A DNA stretch of 64,000 nucleotides from Inquilinus sp042743185 (GTDB lineage: Bacteria > Pseudomonadota > Alphaproteobacteria > DSM-16000 > Inquilinaceae). The translations under genes were made by a program, and so were the position numbers. How positions within the stretch are numbered: the first letter of the stretch is position 1; every line of letters begins with the position of its first letter. Below, in pieces: positions 17,986 to 26,819 of the stretch. The DNA is taken from contig NZ_JBHYMS010000043.1 of the NCBI RefSeq assembly GCF_042743185.1, positions 6,093-70,092 of the forward strand, given 5' to 3'. The notes beneath the pieces are model-generated. The model saw only the letters and a program-made list of their open reading frames with translations, was not told where the DNA came from and did no database searches.

Positions 17986-19449
17986 TCAGCCGGCGTCGAT
18001 GCGGTCGATGAACCAGCGGCAGATCCGCCGCCACAGCTCGTCCTTGGCGACCATGTCCTCGCAGCCGTGGTCGAGATTGGGGTTGTCGTTGATCTCGATC
18101 ACGAACACGCCCTTCTCGGTCTGCTTCAGGTCGACGCCGTAGAGCCCGTCGCCGATCAGCTTGGCCGCGCGCACGGCGACGTCCAGCACCTCCGGCGCCA
18201 CCTCGTCGAGGGCGAAGGTCTTGAAGTTGCCCCAGCCGACCTTGCCGTCGGCGGAATGGCGGACGATCTGCCAGTGCTTCTTCGCCATCATGTACTGGCA
18301 GACGAACAGCGGCTCGCCGTCCAGCACGCCGACCCGCCAATCGTGGTCGGTCGGCATGAACTCCTGCGCCAGGATCACATCGGAATCGTCCAGCAGCTGC
18401 TCGGCCATCTGCTCCAGCTCGCGCCGGTCGTTGGCCTTGAACACGCCGCGGCTGAAGGACCCGTCCGGGATCTTCAGCACGATCGGGTAGGCGAACTCCT
18501 CCTCCACCCGCTCGATGTTCTTCAGGCTGTCGACCACCACGGTCTTCGGCGTCGGGATCTTGTTCGCGGACAGGAGCTCGTAGAGATAGACCTTGTTGGT
18601 GCAGCGCAGGATCGAGGTGCTGTCGTCGATCACCGGCATGCCCTCCTGCTCCGCCCGTCGGGCGAAGCGGAAGGTGTGGTTGTCGATCGCCGTGGTCTCG
18701 CGGATGAACAGCGCGTCGTATTCGGCCAGGCGCAGCAGGTCCTTCTTCTCGATGACCTCGACTTCCATGTCCATGGTCTCGGCCACGCGGGCGAGCTTCA
18801 GGATCGAGCGGTGGGTCGAGGGCGCGAACTCCTCCTTCGGGTTGAACAGCACGGCGAGGGTGTACTTCGCCGGCTTGTTCTCCTTCGGGTTCCGCCAGCT
18901 CTGGCGGGTGTAGAGGTCGAGCGTCTCGTAGAAGAAGGCCTCGGTCTCGCCCTCGATGTCGGAGATCGACAATTCGCCGATCGAGGCGATGCGGAAGCGA
19001 TCGGTGAAGCGGACCTTGACCTCGAGGATCGGCGCCCGGAACCAGTCGAACACGCGGCGGCCGAAATCCTGGAACCGGTCGTCGTCGGCCCGGCCGAAGC
19101 AGATGATCAGCTTGAACGGGCCGCCCGGCGGCGGGGTCAGCCGCTTGATCCGGCGGTTGAGGTCGTCCTCCAGGTCCGGCAGGGCGATCTTGTAGAGCGT
19201 CTTCTGGCCGAGATCGAGGATGGTCTCGACCATCGGGATGACGCGGTGGGCGCGGGCCTCGGCCAGCAGCGAGACGTAGTAGCCCCGCGTCATATAGGCG
19301 GTGGAGCGCGACAGGTTGATGACCTTCGCGTCCCCTCCCTTCAGCATCTGCGGCCGGCCGATATAGTCCCGGGTGGTGACGAGCTGGCGGCCGTCCGGGT
19401 CGCCCTTGAAGTCGCCGATACGGTCGACGACGATGATCCAACCGCTCAT
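17986..19449 (-). CDS. RimK-like ATP-grasp ligase with RLAN N-terminal domain
   Basis: A protein of 487 residues. The first ~200 residues are the RLAN (RimK-like ATP-grasp N-terminal) domain (WIIVVDRIGDFKGD, TTRDYIGRPQMLKG, INLSRSTAYMTRGYYVSLLAEA). The C-terminal half is an ATP-grasp fold: KTVVVDS, YPIVLKIPDGSFSRGVFKA (nucleotide loop), ILAQEFMPTDHDWRVGVLDGEPLFVCQYM, and the metal-binding end VFVIEINDNPNLDHGCED. Such enzymes join an amine to a carboxylate using ATP, usually adding amino acids to a peptide or small molecule. Its ATG overlaps the stop of the GNAT-C39 gene (ATGA), so the two products are coupled. The substrate is unknown. Confidence 0.88.
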   Translation of the reverse strand: MSGWIIVVDRIGDFKGDPDGRQLVTTRDYIGRPQMLKGGDAKVINLSRSTAYMTRGYYVSLLAEARAHRVIPMVETILDLGQKTLYKIALPDLEDDLNRRIKRLTPPPGGPFKLIICFGRADDDRFQDFGRRVFDWFRAPILEVKVRFTDRFRIASIGELSISDIEGETEAFFYETLDLYTRQSWRNPKENKPAKYTLAVLFNPKEEFAPSTHRSILKLARVAETMDMEVEVIEKKDLLRLAEYDALFIRETTAIDNHTFRFARRAEQEGMPVIDDSTSILRCTNKVYLYELLSANKIPTPKTVVVDSLKNIERVEEEFAYPIVLKIPDGSFSRGVFKANDRRELEQMAEQLLDDSDVILAQEFMPTDHDWRVGVLDGEPLFVCQYMMAKKHWQIVRHSADGKVGWGNFKTFALDEVAPEVLDVAVRAAKLIGDGLYGVDLKQTEKGVFVIEINDNPNLDHGCEDMVAKDELWRRICRWFIDRIDAG

Positions 19450-20582
19450 TGGGCCTTCCTGCTGAGCACGACCGCCGCCCTGAGCTGGGTGCGGCCGTAG
19501 CGGGCCATGCGCTCGAATTCCCGGCGCGGGATCGGGAGGTTCGCCTTGGCCGAGGCGCTCTCCATCTCCGTCACGGCGACCCAGGGGTCGTGCACATAGA
19601 TGAAACGCTCGTCGAAGCCGTTTGCGACCACCCAGTGCGGATTTTTTTCGCCATAGCCCCGGAACAAGCTGATCAGCACGATCGGGATCGCGCCTTCGCC
19701 GATCAGGGCGCACATTTCGGGCAATCCGAGGGCACGATGCCGGACTTCGATCCGGCGGCGGGCGCAGCGGGTGCGGAAATCCTCCTGCACCACCGTCATC
19801 ACCGCCTTCTTGTCCGGGCTGCGCACGCCGTCCAGGAACAGGATCGAATCGTCGCTGACGAAGATCCGGGCCTGCAGCCCGCGGTCATGCGCCGCCAGCG
19901 CCATGCCGTAGGGGTCGCAGCCGCCATGGCCCGAGGTCATGTAGATCGTCGTCGCCTCGCGCCACAGCCTGAGCTCCCGCGCCCGGCTCAGCTCCGTCTC
20001 CGGGTCCAGCGCCTTCATCGCCATCAAGAGCGTCGCCGCCCCGCAGGTGAAGCTGGTGGTCTGGGCGTAATAGGGCACGTGCAGGTCGATCTGCGGCTGA
20101 CCTTCGGCGCCGAGCCTCTTCTCGAAGCGCAGCGCGTCGGCATGATCCTCGTAGAAGTCGAGATAGCGCCCGAAATGGCGGTAGCCGCGCGATTCATAGA
20201 GCGCGATCGCCTTGGCGTTGTCCGGCCGCACCTCGAGCCGCAGGAACAGGGCCCCCTCGTCATGCGCCGCCCGCTCCGCCGCCTCCAGCAGCCGGGCGCC
20301 AAGGCCGCGGCCGCGAGTCTCGGGATCGACCGCCAGCGAGTAGAGCCGCGCCAGAGCCGTGGTCCGGCGCAGCAGCACCAGGGCGTAGCCAAGCAGCCGG
20401 CCGCCCTCCTCCGCCGCCAGGCAGACCGCATGGCCCCGGGTCAGCAGATGCAGGAAGCTGCGCCGGCTCAGGCGGTCGTGGTCGAAGGCGCGGGACTCGA
20501 TCTCCAGCAGCCGCGGCACGTCGTCGGGCGTGGCGAACCGGATGGTCTCGGCGGTCGGGGCGGCGGATCTGTCGTCGGGCAT
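19446..20582 (-). CDS. GNAT acetyltransferase fused to C39-like peptidase
   Basis: A protein of 378 residues. Residues 12-155 are a GNAT domain with the acetyl-CoA loop RGRGLGARL at about 90-98 and the NAKAIALYESRGY motif. Residues 165-378 are a papain-like C39-type peptidase: Cys180 in TSFTCGAATLLMAMKAL, His316 in NPHWVVANGF, Asp332 in YVHDPW. The combination with the RLAN/ATP-grasp ligase is a recurrent gene pair, proposed from genome context to make and process a peptide or amide. It is cytoplasmic (no signal). It starts the operon and is divergent from the sulfatase gene, with about 120 bases between. Confidence 0.87.
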   Translation of the reverse strand: MPDDRSAAPTAETIRFATPDDVPRLLEIESRAFDHDRLSRRSFLHLLTRGHAVCLAAEEGGRLLGYALVLLRRTTALARLYSLAVDPETRGRGLGARLLEAAERAAHDEGALFLRLEVRPDNAKAIALYESRGYRHFGRYLDFYEDHADALRFEKRLGAEGQPQIDLHVPYYAQTTSFTCGAATLLMAMKALDPETELSRARELRLWREATTIYMTSGHGGCDPYGMALAAHDRGLQARIFVSDDSILFLDGVRSPDKKAVMTVVQEDFRTRCARRRIEVRHRALGLPEMCALIGEGAIPIVLISLFRGYGEKNPHWVVANGFDERFIYVHDPWVAVTEMESASAKANLPIPRREFERMARYGRTQLRAAVVLSRKAQ

Positions 20583-20700
20583 CACACGGTCGAATCCCGG
20601 CTTGGTTATCGCGCCGATACCGGTCCGGCACCAGGGCCATTCGGAAGCTGACCGAGAATTCATCCACCGGCCACGGAAAGCTGTGCCATCGTCTCGCGCC

Positions 20701-22359
20701 ATGGCCGCCACCGACACCACCCTGCCCCGCCCCCGCAACCGATTGATGCCGCTGGTCGGCGGACTGCGCCTGGCCGCGGCGCTGCTGTGGCTGGTGCTGC
20801 TGCTCGGTGTGCCGTCGGCCCCGGATGGCTGGCAGGTCTACGGCCTGGCCTCGGTCCCCGTCGAGCTGGCGATCGTGATCGCCGCCCTGGCCCTGGTGCC
20901 GCCGCTGCGGCGGTCGCGCGCCGTTACCGGCGTGCTCGGCGGGCTGGGCCTGCTGGTCGCCGCGATCAAGCTGGCCGACCTCGTCACCCAGGTCTCCTTC
21001 GGCCGGCCGGTCAGCCTCTATGTCGACCGGCTGCTGCTGGTCAACGGCATGCATCTGGCGAACGGCGTGCTCGGCGCCGTCGGCCTGATCGGCATCACCC
21101 TCGGGGCGGTCGTCGCCGGCTGGTGCATCTGGCGGGCGACGGCCCGGTCGGTGCGACTGCTGCAGCAGGCCCTGTCCGCCTCCCTCGCCCGGCGCGGCAT
21201 CGCCGGCGGCCTGGCGGCGCTGGCCATCCTGGTCTTCGCCGTCGGCCAGGCTGTGCCGGATGCCTACGGCCCGGCCCGCCCGGTGAACGACACCGCCAGC
21301 TTCATGGTCGCCGACCAGATCCGCCGCCTGATCCCGGCCCTGGCCATGGAAGGCCGGTTCCGGGCCGAGGAGGCGGTGGACCCGCTGGTCGGCGGCGTGT
21401 CGCGGACGCCGCTGGGCGGGCTTGGCGGCGCCGATGTCACCGTCGTGTTCCTCGAATCCTACGGCCGCAGCGCGCTGGAGGACCCGCGCTTCGACGTCCT
21501 GCCCAAGGCCGCGCTGGCCGAGATGGCGCCGAAGCTGGCCGCCGCCGGGGTCTATTCCGCCTCCGGCTGGCTGGCCTCGCCGACCCGCGGCGGCCAGTCC
21601 TGGCTGGCCCATGCGACGCTGGCCAGCGGCATGCAGATCGACGATCAGCTGCGCTACGACCTGCTGGTCACCGGCAAGCGCATGACCCTGCCCCGCCTGT
21701 TCGCCAAGGCCGGCTACCACACCGGGCTGATCGCCCCGGCGATCACCGGCAGCGAGCCCGAGGCGAAACGCTTCTTCGGCTTCGACCAGACGCTGTTCGC
21801 CGACGATCTCGGCTATGCCGGGCCGCCCTTCGGCTGGGTGACGATGCCGGACCAGTACACCCTGGCCGCCTATGACCGCTGGCGAAACAGCCAGCCGAAG
21901 CCGCTGTTCAGCGAGGTCGTGCTGGTGTCCAGCCACGCCCCCTGGACCCCGGTGCCCACCCTGGTCGAGGACTGGGAGACGATCGGCGACGGCAGCCTGT
22001 ACCGGAGCCTGCCGGCCACCGGCGGCACGCCGGAGGAGGTGTGGAGCGACCCGGACCGGATCCGCGACCAGTACGGCCGGTCCATGGCCTATTCGCTGCG
22101 CTCGGTGCTGGACTACGCCGCCCGGGTCATGGGCGACCACACGCTGATGGTCGTGCTGGGCGACCACCAGCCGGCGCCGATCGTCACCGGTCCGGGCACG
22201 CCGCGCGACGTGCCGGTGCATGTCTTCAGCCGCGACGCAGACCTGGTCGCACGGTTCCGCGACTGGGGTTTCGTCGATGGGCTCGATCCCCCCGCCGCCG
22301 GCCCGGTTGCGCCGATGGCGACATTCCGGGATGCGTTCGCCAGATCCTTTTCCCCGTAA
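20701..22359 (+). CDS. membrane-bound sulfatase / LTA-synthase-like phosphoglycerol transferase
   Basis: A protein of 552 residues. The N-terminus has about five membrane helices (to ~residue 195), then an alkaline-phosphatase-superfamily domain: DVTVVFLESYGRS, the nucleophile region SPTRGGQSWLAHATLASG, VLVSSHAPWTPVP and GDHQPAPIV, which supply metal ligands. Members include LtaS and OpgB, which transfer phosphoglycerol to extracytoplasmic glycans. Its place just before opgG/opgH suggests it decorates periplasmic glucans. That is inference; a true sulfatase cannot be excluded. ATG 20701 is the start. Confidence 0.82.
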   Translation: MAATDTTLPRPRNRLMPLVGGLRLAAALLWLVLLLGVPSAPDGWQVYGLASVPVELAIVIAALALVPPLRRSRAVTGVLGGLGLLVAAIKLADLVTQVSFGRPVSLYVDRLLLVNGMHLANGVLGAVGLIGITLGAVVAGWCIWRATARSVRLLQQALSASLARRGIAGGLAALAILVFAVGQAVPDAYGPARPVNDTASFMVADQIRRLIPALAMEGRFRAEEAVDPLVGGVSRTPLGGLGGADVTVVFLESYGRSALEDPRFDVLPKAALAEMAPKLAAAGVYSASGWLASPTRGGQSWLAHATLASGMQIDDQLRYDLLVTGKRMTLPRLFAKAGYHTGLIAPAITGSEPEAKRFFGFDQTLFADDLGYAGPPFGWVTMPDQYTLAAYDRWRNSQPKPLFSEVVLVSSHAPWTPVPTLVEDWETIGDGSLYRSLPATGGTPEEVWSDPDRIRDQYGRSMAYSLRSVLDYAARVMGDHTLMVVLGDHQPAPIVTGPGTPRDVPVHVFSRDADLVARFRDWGFVDGLDPPAAGPVAPMATFRDAFARSFSP

Positions 22360-22661
22360 AAGCTTCTCCGAAAAAAGCGCGTCAATTGCGCGTGTCAATC
22401 TGTGAAAATGCAGATCAGTACCGGCCGCTGCGCCTGGGTCCGCCGGCTTCTGCACTGCAAACGAAACGGCTAGGGTAGCGTCGGAACAAATTCACGAAGG
22501 TAGCGTTGATCGGACGGCCCCAGCAGGCGGCGCCGGCAGAAGTGTTGTGAGCCGGGACCGGGTCGTGGGGCCTGGGCCGCGCGCGGTGATGTTCGTCCAG
22601 GAACCGCCACAATTGCGATCGATCGTGCCAGTATGTTGCAGTGCAAAAATCCGGTGGTGAC
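22360..22661. other. 302-base control region upstream of opgG
   Basis: No gene is seen. It carries a perfect EcfG-type promoter sequence on the plus strand (22483-22507). Two copies of a TGCA-N-TGCA palindrome lie about 185 bases apart (22451-22459 and 22637-22645), the second touching the opgG start region. The first ~40 bases after the sulfatase stop are A-rich without a clear terminator. Confidence 0.55.
22483..22507 (+). promoter_or_regulatory. EcfG (general stress sigma) promoter for the opg operon
   Basis: GGAAC at 22483-22487, 16 bases, then CGTT at 22504-22507. This exactly matches the alphaproteobacterial EcfG consensus GGAAC-N16/17-CGTT. It points toward opgG, about 155 bases before its start codon. 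It implies the glucan genes answer to the PhyR-NepR-EcfG general stress pathway. Confidence 0.65.
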
Positions 22662-24221
22662 GTGGGGCTGACCAGACGCCAGATCTTGATGGGCACGACC
22701 GCGCTGGCGGCGTCTTCGCTGTTCGCGCCCGGCCGGTCCGCCGTCGCCGCCCCCAGCCTGGGTGAGACCACGCCGTTCAGCATGACGTGGCTGATCGACC
22801 GGGCCAAGACCGTGTCGCAGGCCCCGTTCGTGCCGCCGGACGAGAACCTGCCGGCCGAGATCAAGCAGCTGAGCTACGACCAGCTGCGGGCGATCCGCTT
22901 CCTGCCGGAGCAGGCGCTGTGGCGGCCGGAGAACCTGCCGTTCCAGATGCATTTCTTCCATCTCGGCGCCTATTACGACAAGCCGGTCCACATCTTCCAG
23001 GTCGACGGCTACCAGGCGCGCGAGGTGCTGTACCGCCAGGACCTGTTCGACCTGGGCGGCACCAAGTTCCCGGAGACGCCGCCGGACCATCTCGGCTTCG
23101 CCGGCTTCCGGCTGCACTATGCGCTCAACCGGCCGGAGTTCCTGGACGAGATCGCCGTGTTCCTCGGCGCCAGCTATTTCCGCTGCCTGGGCGGCAAGAA
23201 CATCTACGGCCTGTCCGCCCGCGGCCTGGCGATCGACACCGGGTCGACCCGCGGCGAGGAGTTCCCGGTTTTCCGCCAGTTCTGGGTCGAGACCCCGGCC
23301 CCGGACGCCAAGCAGATCCGGCTTTACGCCCTGCTCGACAGCCCGGGCGTCAGCGGCGCCTACAGCTTCCTGATCAAGCCGGGCGAGATCACCACGGTCG
23401 ACATCGAGGCGACGCTGTATCCGCGCCACGCCATCGAGAAGTTCGGCCTTGCGCCGCTGACCAGCATGTTCCTGTTCGGGCCGCAGGACCACCGGACCTT
23501 CGACGATTTCCGGCCGGAGGTGCATGACAGCGACGGGCTGTCGATGTGGAGCGGGGCCGGCGAATGGATCTGGCGGCCGCTGCGCAATCCGTCACGCCTG
23601 CTGATCAGCTCGTTCATGGACGAGAACCCGCGCGGCTTCGGCCTGATGCAGCGCCAACGCTCCTACAGCAGCTACCAGGACCTGGAGGCGATGTACGAGC
23701 GCCGCCCCAGCCTGTGGGTCGAGCCGCTGAGCGGCTGGGGGCCGGGCGTGGTGCAGCTGGTCGAGATCCCGACCGACGCCGAGATCCACGACAACATCGT
23801 CGCCTTCTGGGTGCCGAAGCAGCCGGTCGATGCCGGCCAGGAATGGAAGCTGTCCTATCGGCTGCACTGGGGCATGAATCCGCCGGTCAGCAGCGACCGC
23901 GGCGTCGTGGTGTCGACCCGCACCGGGGCCGGCGGCGTGTCCGGCGGCGACAACAAATCCAGCGATACCCGCAAGTTCGTGATCGACTTCCGGGGCGGCG
24001 CGCTTGACTCTCTGCCGCCGGACGCGTCATTGGAAGCCGTGGTCACGGCTTCTGCCGGGGAGATCCAGTTCCCCGTAGCACAGCGGAATCCGGAACTCGG
24101 CGGCTGGCGGGCTTTCTTCGATCTGAAACCCGCCGGCGACGACCCCGCCGAGCTTCGGTGCTTCTTACGGCAGGGCAGCGATGCCCTGACCGAAACATGG
24201 AGTTTCCAATGGACGCCTTGA
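22662..24221 (+). CDS. opgG: periplasmic glucan biosynthesis protein OpgG/OpgD (MdoG family)
   Basis: A protein of 519 residues from GTG 22662 (526 if GTG 22641 is used). The N-terminus has a twin-arginine motif TRRQIL and a hydrophobic stretch ending AVAAP, so export by Tat is likely, as in E. coli OpgD. The MdoG domain is full length: LSYDQLRAIRF, FQMHFFHLG, FPVFRQFW, PLTSMFLFG, NDHRTFDDFRPEVHDSDGL-like block and WIWRPL. OpgG acts in the periplasm on the beta-glucan backbone made by OpgH. It heads a unit with an unknown gene and opgH; the next start overlaps its stop by 13 bases. Confidence 0.9.
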   Translation: MGLTRRQILMGTTALAASSLFAPGRSAVAAPSLGETTPFSMTWLIDRAKTVSQAPFVPPDENLPAEIKQLSYDQLRAIRFLPEQALWRPENLPFQMHFFHLGAYYDKPVHIFQVDGYQAREVLYRQDLFDLGGTKFPETPPDHLGFAGFRLHYALNRPEFLDEIAVFLGASYFRCLGGKNIYGLSARGLAIDTGSTRGEEFPVFRQFWVETPAPDAKQIRLYALLDSPGVSGAYSFLIKPGEITTVDIEATLYPRHAIEKFGLAPLTSMFLFGPQDHRTFDDFRPEVHDSDGLSMWSGAGEWIWRPLRNPSRLLISSFMDENPRGFGLMQRQRSYSSYQDLEAMYERRPSLWVEPLSGWGPGVVQLVEIPTDAEIHDNIVAFWVPKQPVDAGQEWKLSYRLHWGMNPPVSSDRGVVVSTRTGAGGVSGGDNKSSDTRKFVIDFRGGALDSLPPDASLEAVVTASAGEIQFPVAQRNPELGGWRAFFDLKPAGDDPAELRCFLRQGSDALTETWSFQWTP

Positions 24222-24706
24222 CGACGCGCCGGAATCAACCCATGTCCCAGGTCGGGCTGCAAACCCCGGTCAACATCAACATGCCTGACGACGTCATCGC
24301 CTTCTTCCAGGGCCTTGGATTCACGGATCCGGCCGCGCTCTCCGGCGCGATCGAAACGGCGTTCTGCGACGTCGATCCGTCGACGATGCCGGCCCCCGCC
24401 CTGCTGGAGCATGCCCGCCGGCGCACCGCCGACTGGTTCGCTGTGGTGCTGAACCGCAACGAGAAGAGCGACGATGCGGTCCTCACCATCGGTCGGGCCG
24501 CCTATCTGCTGACCGACGCCGCCCGCCGCTGGCCCGAGCACTTCCTGTCCGAGGACCCGCTGCCGCAAGCGATGGAGCAGGCCCTGCGCCGGGTGTCGCC
24601 GGTGCCGGTGCCACGCTCCAAGCCGACGCCGATGCTGGATCAGCCGCTCGACCCCGTCTGGGCCGGCTGGTGGTCGCCCGAGGCCGCCGAACGGCGCCCG
24701 GCCTGA
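24209..24706 (+). CDS. unknown protein between opgG and opgH
   Basis: A protein of 165 residues from ATG 24209, with GGAG 6 bases upstream. ATG 24242 is an in-frame alternative. It starts inside opgG and ends 22 bases before opgH, so it is co-translated with both. No signal peptide or membrane helix is visible, so a cytoplasmic role is likely. The middle is helical and acidic/arginine-rich (ALLEHARRRTADWFAVVLNR, LTIGRAAYLLTDAARRWPEHF), and the tail is proline-rich. I do not recognise a family. Its place suggests control or assembly of the OpgH glucosyltransferase. Confidence 0.75.
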   Translation: MDALTTRRNQPMSQVGLQTPVNINMPDDVIAFFQGLGFTDPAALSGAIETAFCDVDPSTMPAPALLEHARRRTADWFAVVLNRNEKSDDAVLTIGRAAYLLTDAARRWPEHFLSEDPLPQAMEQALRRVSPVPVPRSKPTPMLDQPLDPVWAGWWSPEAAERRPA

Positions 24707-24728
24707 CGGAAAGGCAATCTCCTAGCCG

Positions 24729-26810
24729 ATGACCGGACTCGAAGCGGCGTCCTACGCCTTCGCGGCCCGCTGGCGCCGCCTCGCCGTCTTCGGGGCGACC
24801 GCGCTGTCGACCCTGGCGGCCGCCTTCGCCCTCTATCGCTTCCTGTCGGTCGGCGGCGTCACCGGGCTGGAGCTGGCCCTGGTGGTGATGTTCGCCATCA
24901 ACTTCTCCTGGATCGCGCTGTCCTTCTGGACCGCCCTGCCCGGCTTCCTGACCCTCCTGCTGCGCTGGGGCCAGCCCGGCCTGGCGTGGCCGCAGGGGGC
25001 CGAGGCGGTGGCGCCGCTGAAGAGCCGCACCGCGGTGCTGATGCCGGTCTACAACGAGGACACGACCGGCATCTATGCCAACCTCCAGGCGATCCACGAC
25101 AGCCTGGCGCGGACCGGCCATCTCGACGCCTTCGACATCTTCATCCTGAGCGACACCACCAACCCCGACGTCTGGGTGGCGGAGGAGATCGGCTGGAGCG
25201 CGCTGTGCCGCCGCACCGAGGGCAGCGGCCGCATCTTCTACCGCAAGCGCCGGCACAACGTCGCCAAGAAGGCCGGCAACATCGCCGATTTCTGCACCCG
25301 CTGGGGCGCCCGCTACGACTTCATGGTGGTGCTGGACGCCGACAGCCTGATGGCCGGCGATACGCTGGTCACCATGGCCCGGCTGATGCAGGCCAATCCG
25401 CGCGCCGGCATCATCCAGGCGCCGCCGCTGGTGGTGAACCGCAACACGCTGTGGGCCCGGATGCAGCAGTTCGCCGGGCGCCTCTACGGCCCGATCGTCA
25501 GCGCTGGCCTGGCCTTCTGGCAGCTCGGCGACGGCAACTACTGGGGCCACAACGCGATCATCCGCACCCGCGCCTTCATCGAGAGCTGCGGCCTGCCGAT
25601 CCTGTCCGGGCGGCCGCCCTTCGGCGGCCACATCCTGTCGCACGACTTCGTCGAGGCGGCGCTGATCCGGCGCAACGGCTGGACCGCCTGGCTGGTGCCG
25701 GAGCTCGGCGGCAGCTACGAGGAATGCCCGCCGACGATGATCGACCACGCCAAGCGCGACCGGCGCTGGTGCCAGGGCAACATGCAGCATCTGCGCGTCC
25801 TGGTAGCGCGCGGCCTGCACCCGCTGTCGCGCCAGCACATGGCGATGGGGGTGATGAGCTACGTCTCCTCGCCGCTGTGGCTGGTCTTCATCTGCATCGG
25901 CATGCTGACGGCGCTCGAGCACAAGCTGGAGATCCCGGTCTATTTCCCGACGGCGGAGTCCCTGTTCCCGGTCTGGCCGGTGCAGGACCAGACGCTGGCG
26001 GTGCGCCTGCTGGTGATCTCCTTCCTGATGCTGCTGGCGCCGAAGATCTTCGGCTGGACGCTGCTGCTGTTCGACCGCCGCCTGGCCGCCGGTTACGGCG
26101 GCGCCTTCCGGGCGCTCCTGAGCCTGCTGTTCGAAACCTTCTTCTCGATCTTCCAGGCGCCGGTGATGATGCTGTTCCACTCCAGCTTCGTCCTGCAGGC
26201 CTTCCTCGGCCGCGATTCCGGCTGGGGCACGCAGTCGCGCGACGACCGCGGCACGACCTGGGCCGACGCGATGCAGATGCATCGCGGCCACACCATCTTC
26301 GGCGCCGTGCTGGGCGTGGTGGCGCTGTGGATCTCGCCTTCGATGCTGGCCTGGCTGTCGCCGCTGGTGATCGGCCTCTTGCTGTCGATCCCGCTGTCGG
26401 TGATCACATCGCGCCATTCCACCGGCGTCTGGGCCCGCAAGCTGGGCCTGCTGGTGACGCCGGAGGAGCGGCAGAAGCCGCAGATCGTGGTCGAGGCCAC
26501 GGCCCTGGGCGAGCAGCTTTCCGCCACCACCAAGCCGGTCGAGGACGGGCTGGCGACGGTGATCCGCGACCCGCTGGCCAATGCGATCCACATGACCTTG
26601 CTGACCGGGTCGCCCGAGGCCGGGCGCGAGGACCCGAAGCTGGTCGAGGCGGCGCGGCGCAAGCTGACCGCCGGCGGCCCCGGCACGCTCGCCACCAGCG
26701 CCCTCGGCCGCGACGAGAAGACGGCGCTGCTGTTCGATCCGCGATCCTTGAGCGAGCTGCACCTGACCGCCCTGGCGGGCGGCCGCCTGCAGGCCGCGCC
26801 GCGGATTTGA
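24729..26810 (+). CDS. opgH: membrane glucosyltransferase OpgH (MdoH)
   Basis: A protein of 693 residues. It has two N-terminal membrane helices and a GT2 catalytic domain: KSRTAVLMPVYNED, FDIFILSDTTNP, the DxD in VVLDADSLMAGD, HDFVEAALIRRNGW, and RRWCQGNMQHL (the RRWCQG form of the QxxRW motif). About six further helices follow at 370-570. OpgH builds the linear beta-1,2-glucan backbone from UDP-glucose across the inner membrane. It is shorter than the 847-residue E. coli enzyme, as in other alphaproteobacteria, because the long N-terminal cytoplasmic part is missing. It ends in front of a hairpin repeat. Confidence 0.92.
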   Translation: MTGLEAASYAFAARWRRLAVFGATALSTLAAAFALYRFLSVGGVTGLELALVVMFAINFSWIALSFWTALPGFLTLLLRWGQPGLAWPQGAEAVAPLKSRTAVLMPVYNEDTTGIYANLQAIHDSLARTGHLDAFDIFILSDTTNPDVWVAEEIGWSALCRRTEGSGRIFYRKRRHNVAKKAGNIADFCTRWGARYDFMVVLDADSLMAGDTLVTMARLMQANPRAGIIQAPPLVVNRNTLWARMQQFAGRLYGPIVSAGLAFWQLGDGNYWGHNAIIRTRAFIESCGLPILSGRPPFGGHILSHDFVEAALIRRNGWTAWLVPELGGSYEECPPTMIDHAKRDRRWCQGNMQHLRVLVARGLHPLSRQHMAMGVMSYVSSPLWLVFICIGMLTALEHKLEIPVYFPTAESLFPVWPVQDQTLAVRLLVISFLMLLAPKIFGWTLLLFDRRLAAGYGGAFRALLSLLFETFFSIFQAPVMMLFHSSFVLQAFLGRDSGWGTQSRDDRGTTWADAMQMHRGHTIFGAVLGVVALWISPSMLAWLSPLVIGLLLSIPLSVITSRHSTGVWARKLGLLVTPEERQKPQIVVEATALGEQLSATTKPVEDGLATVIRDPLANAIHMTLLTGSPEAGREDPKLVEAARRKLTAGGPGTLATSALGRDEKTALLFDPRSLSELHLTALAGGRLQAAPRI

Positions 26811-26819
26811 GGCGATCCC

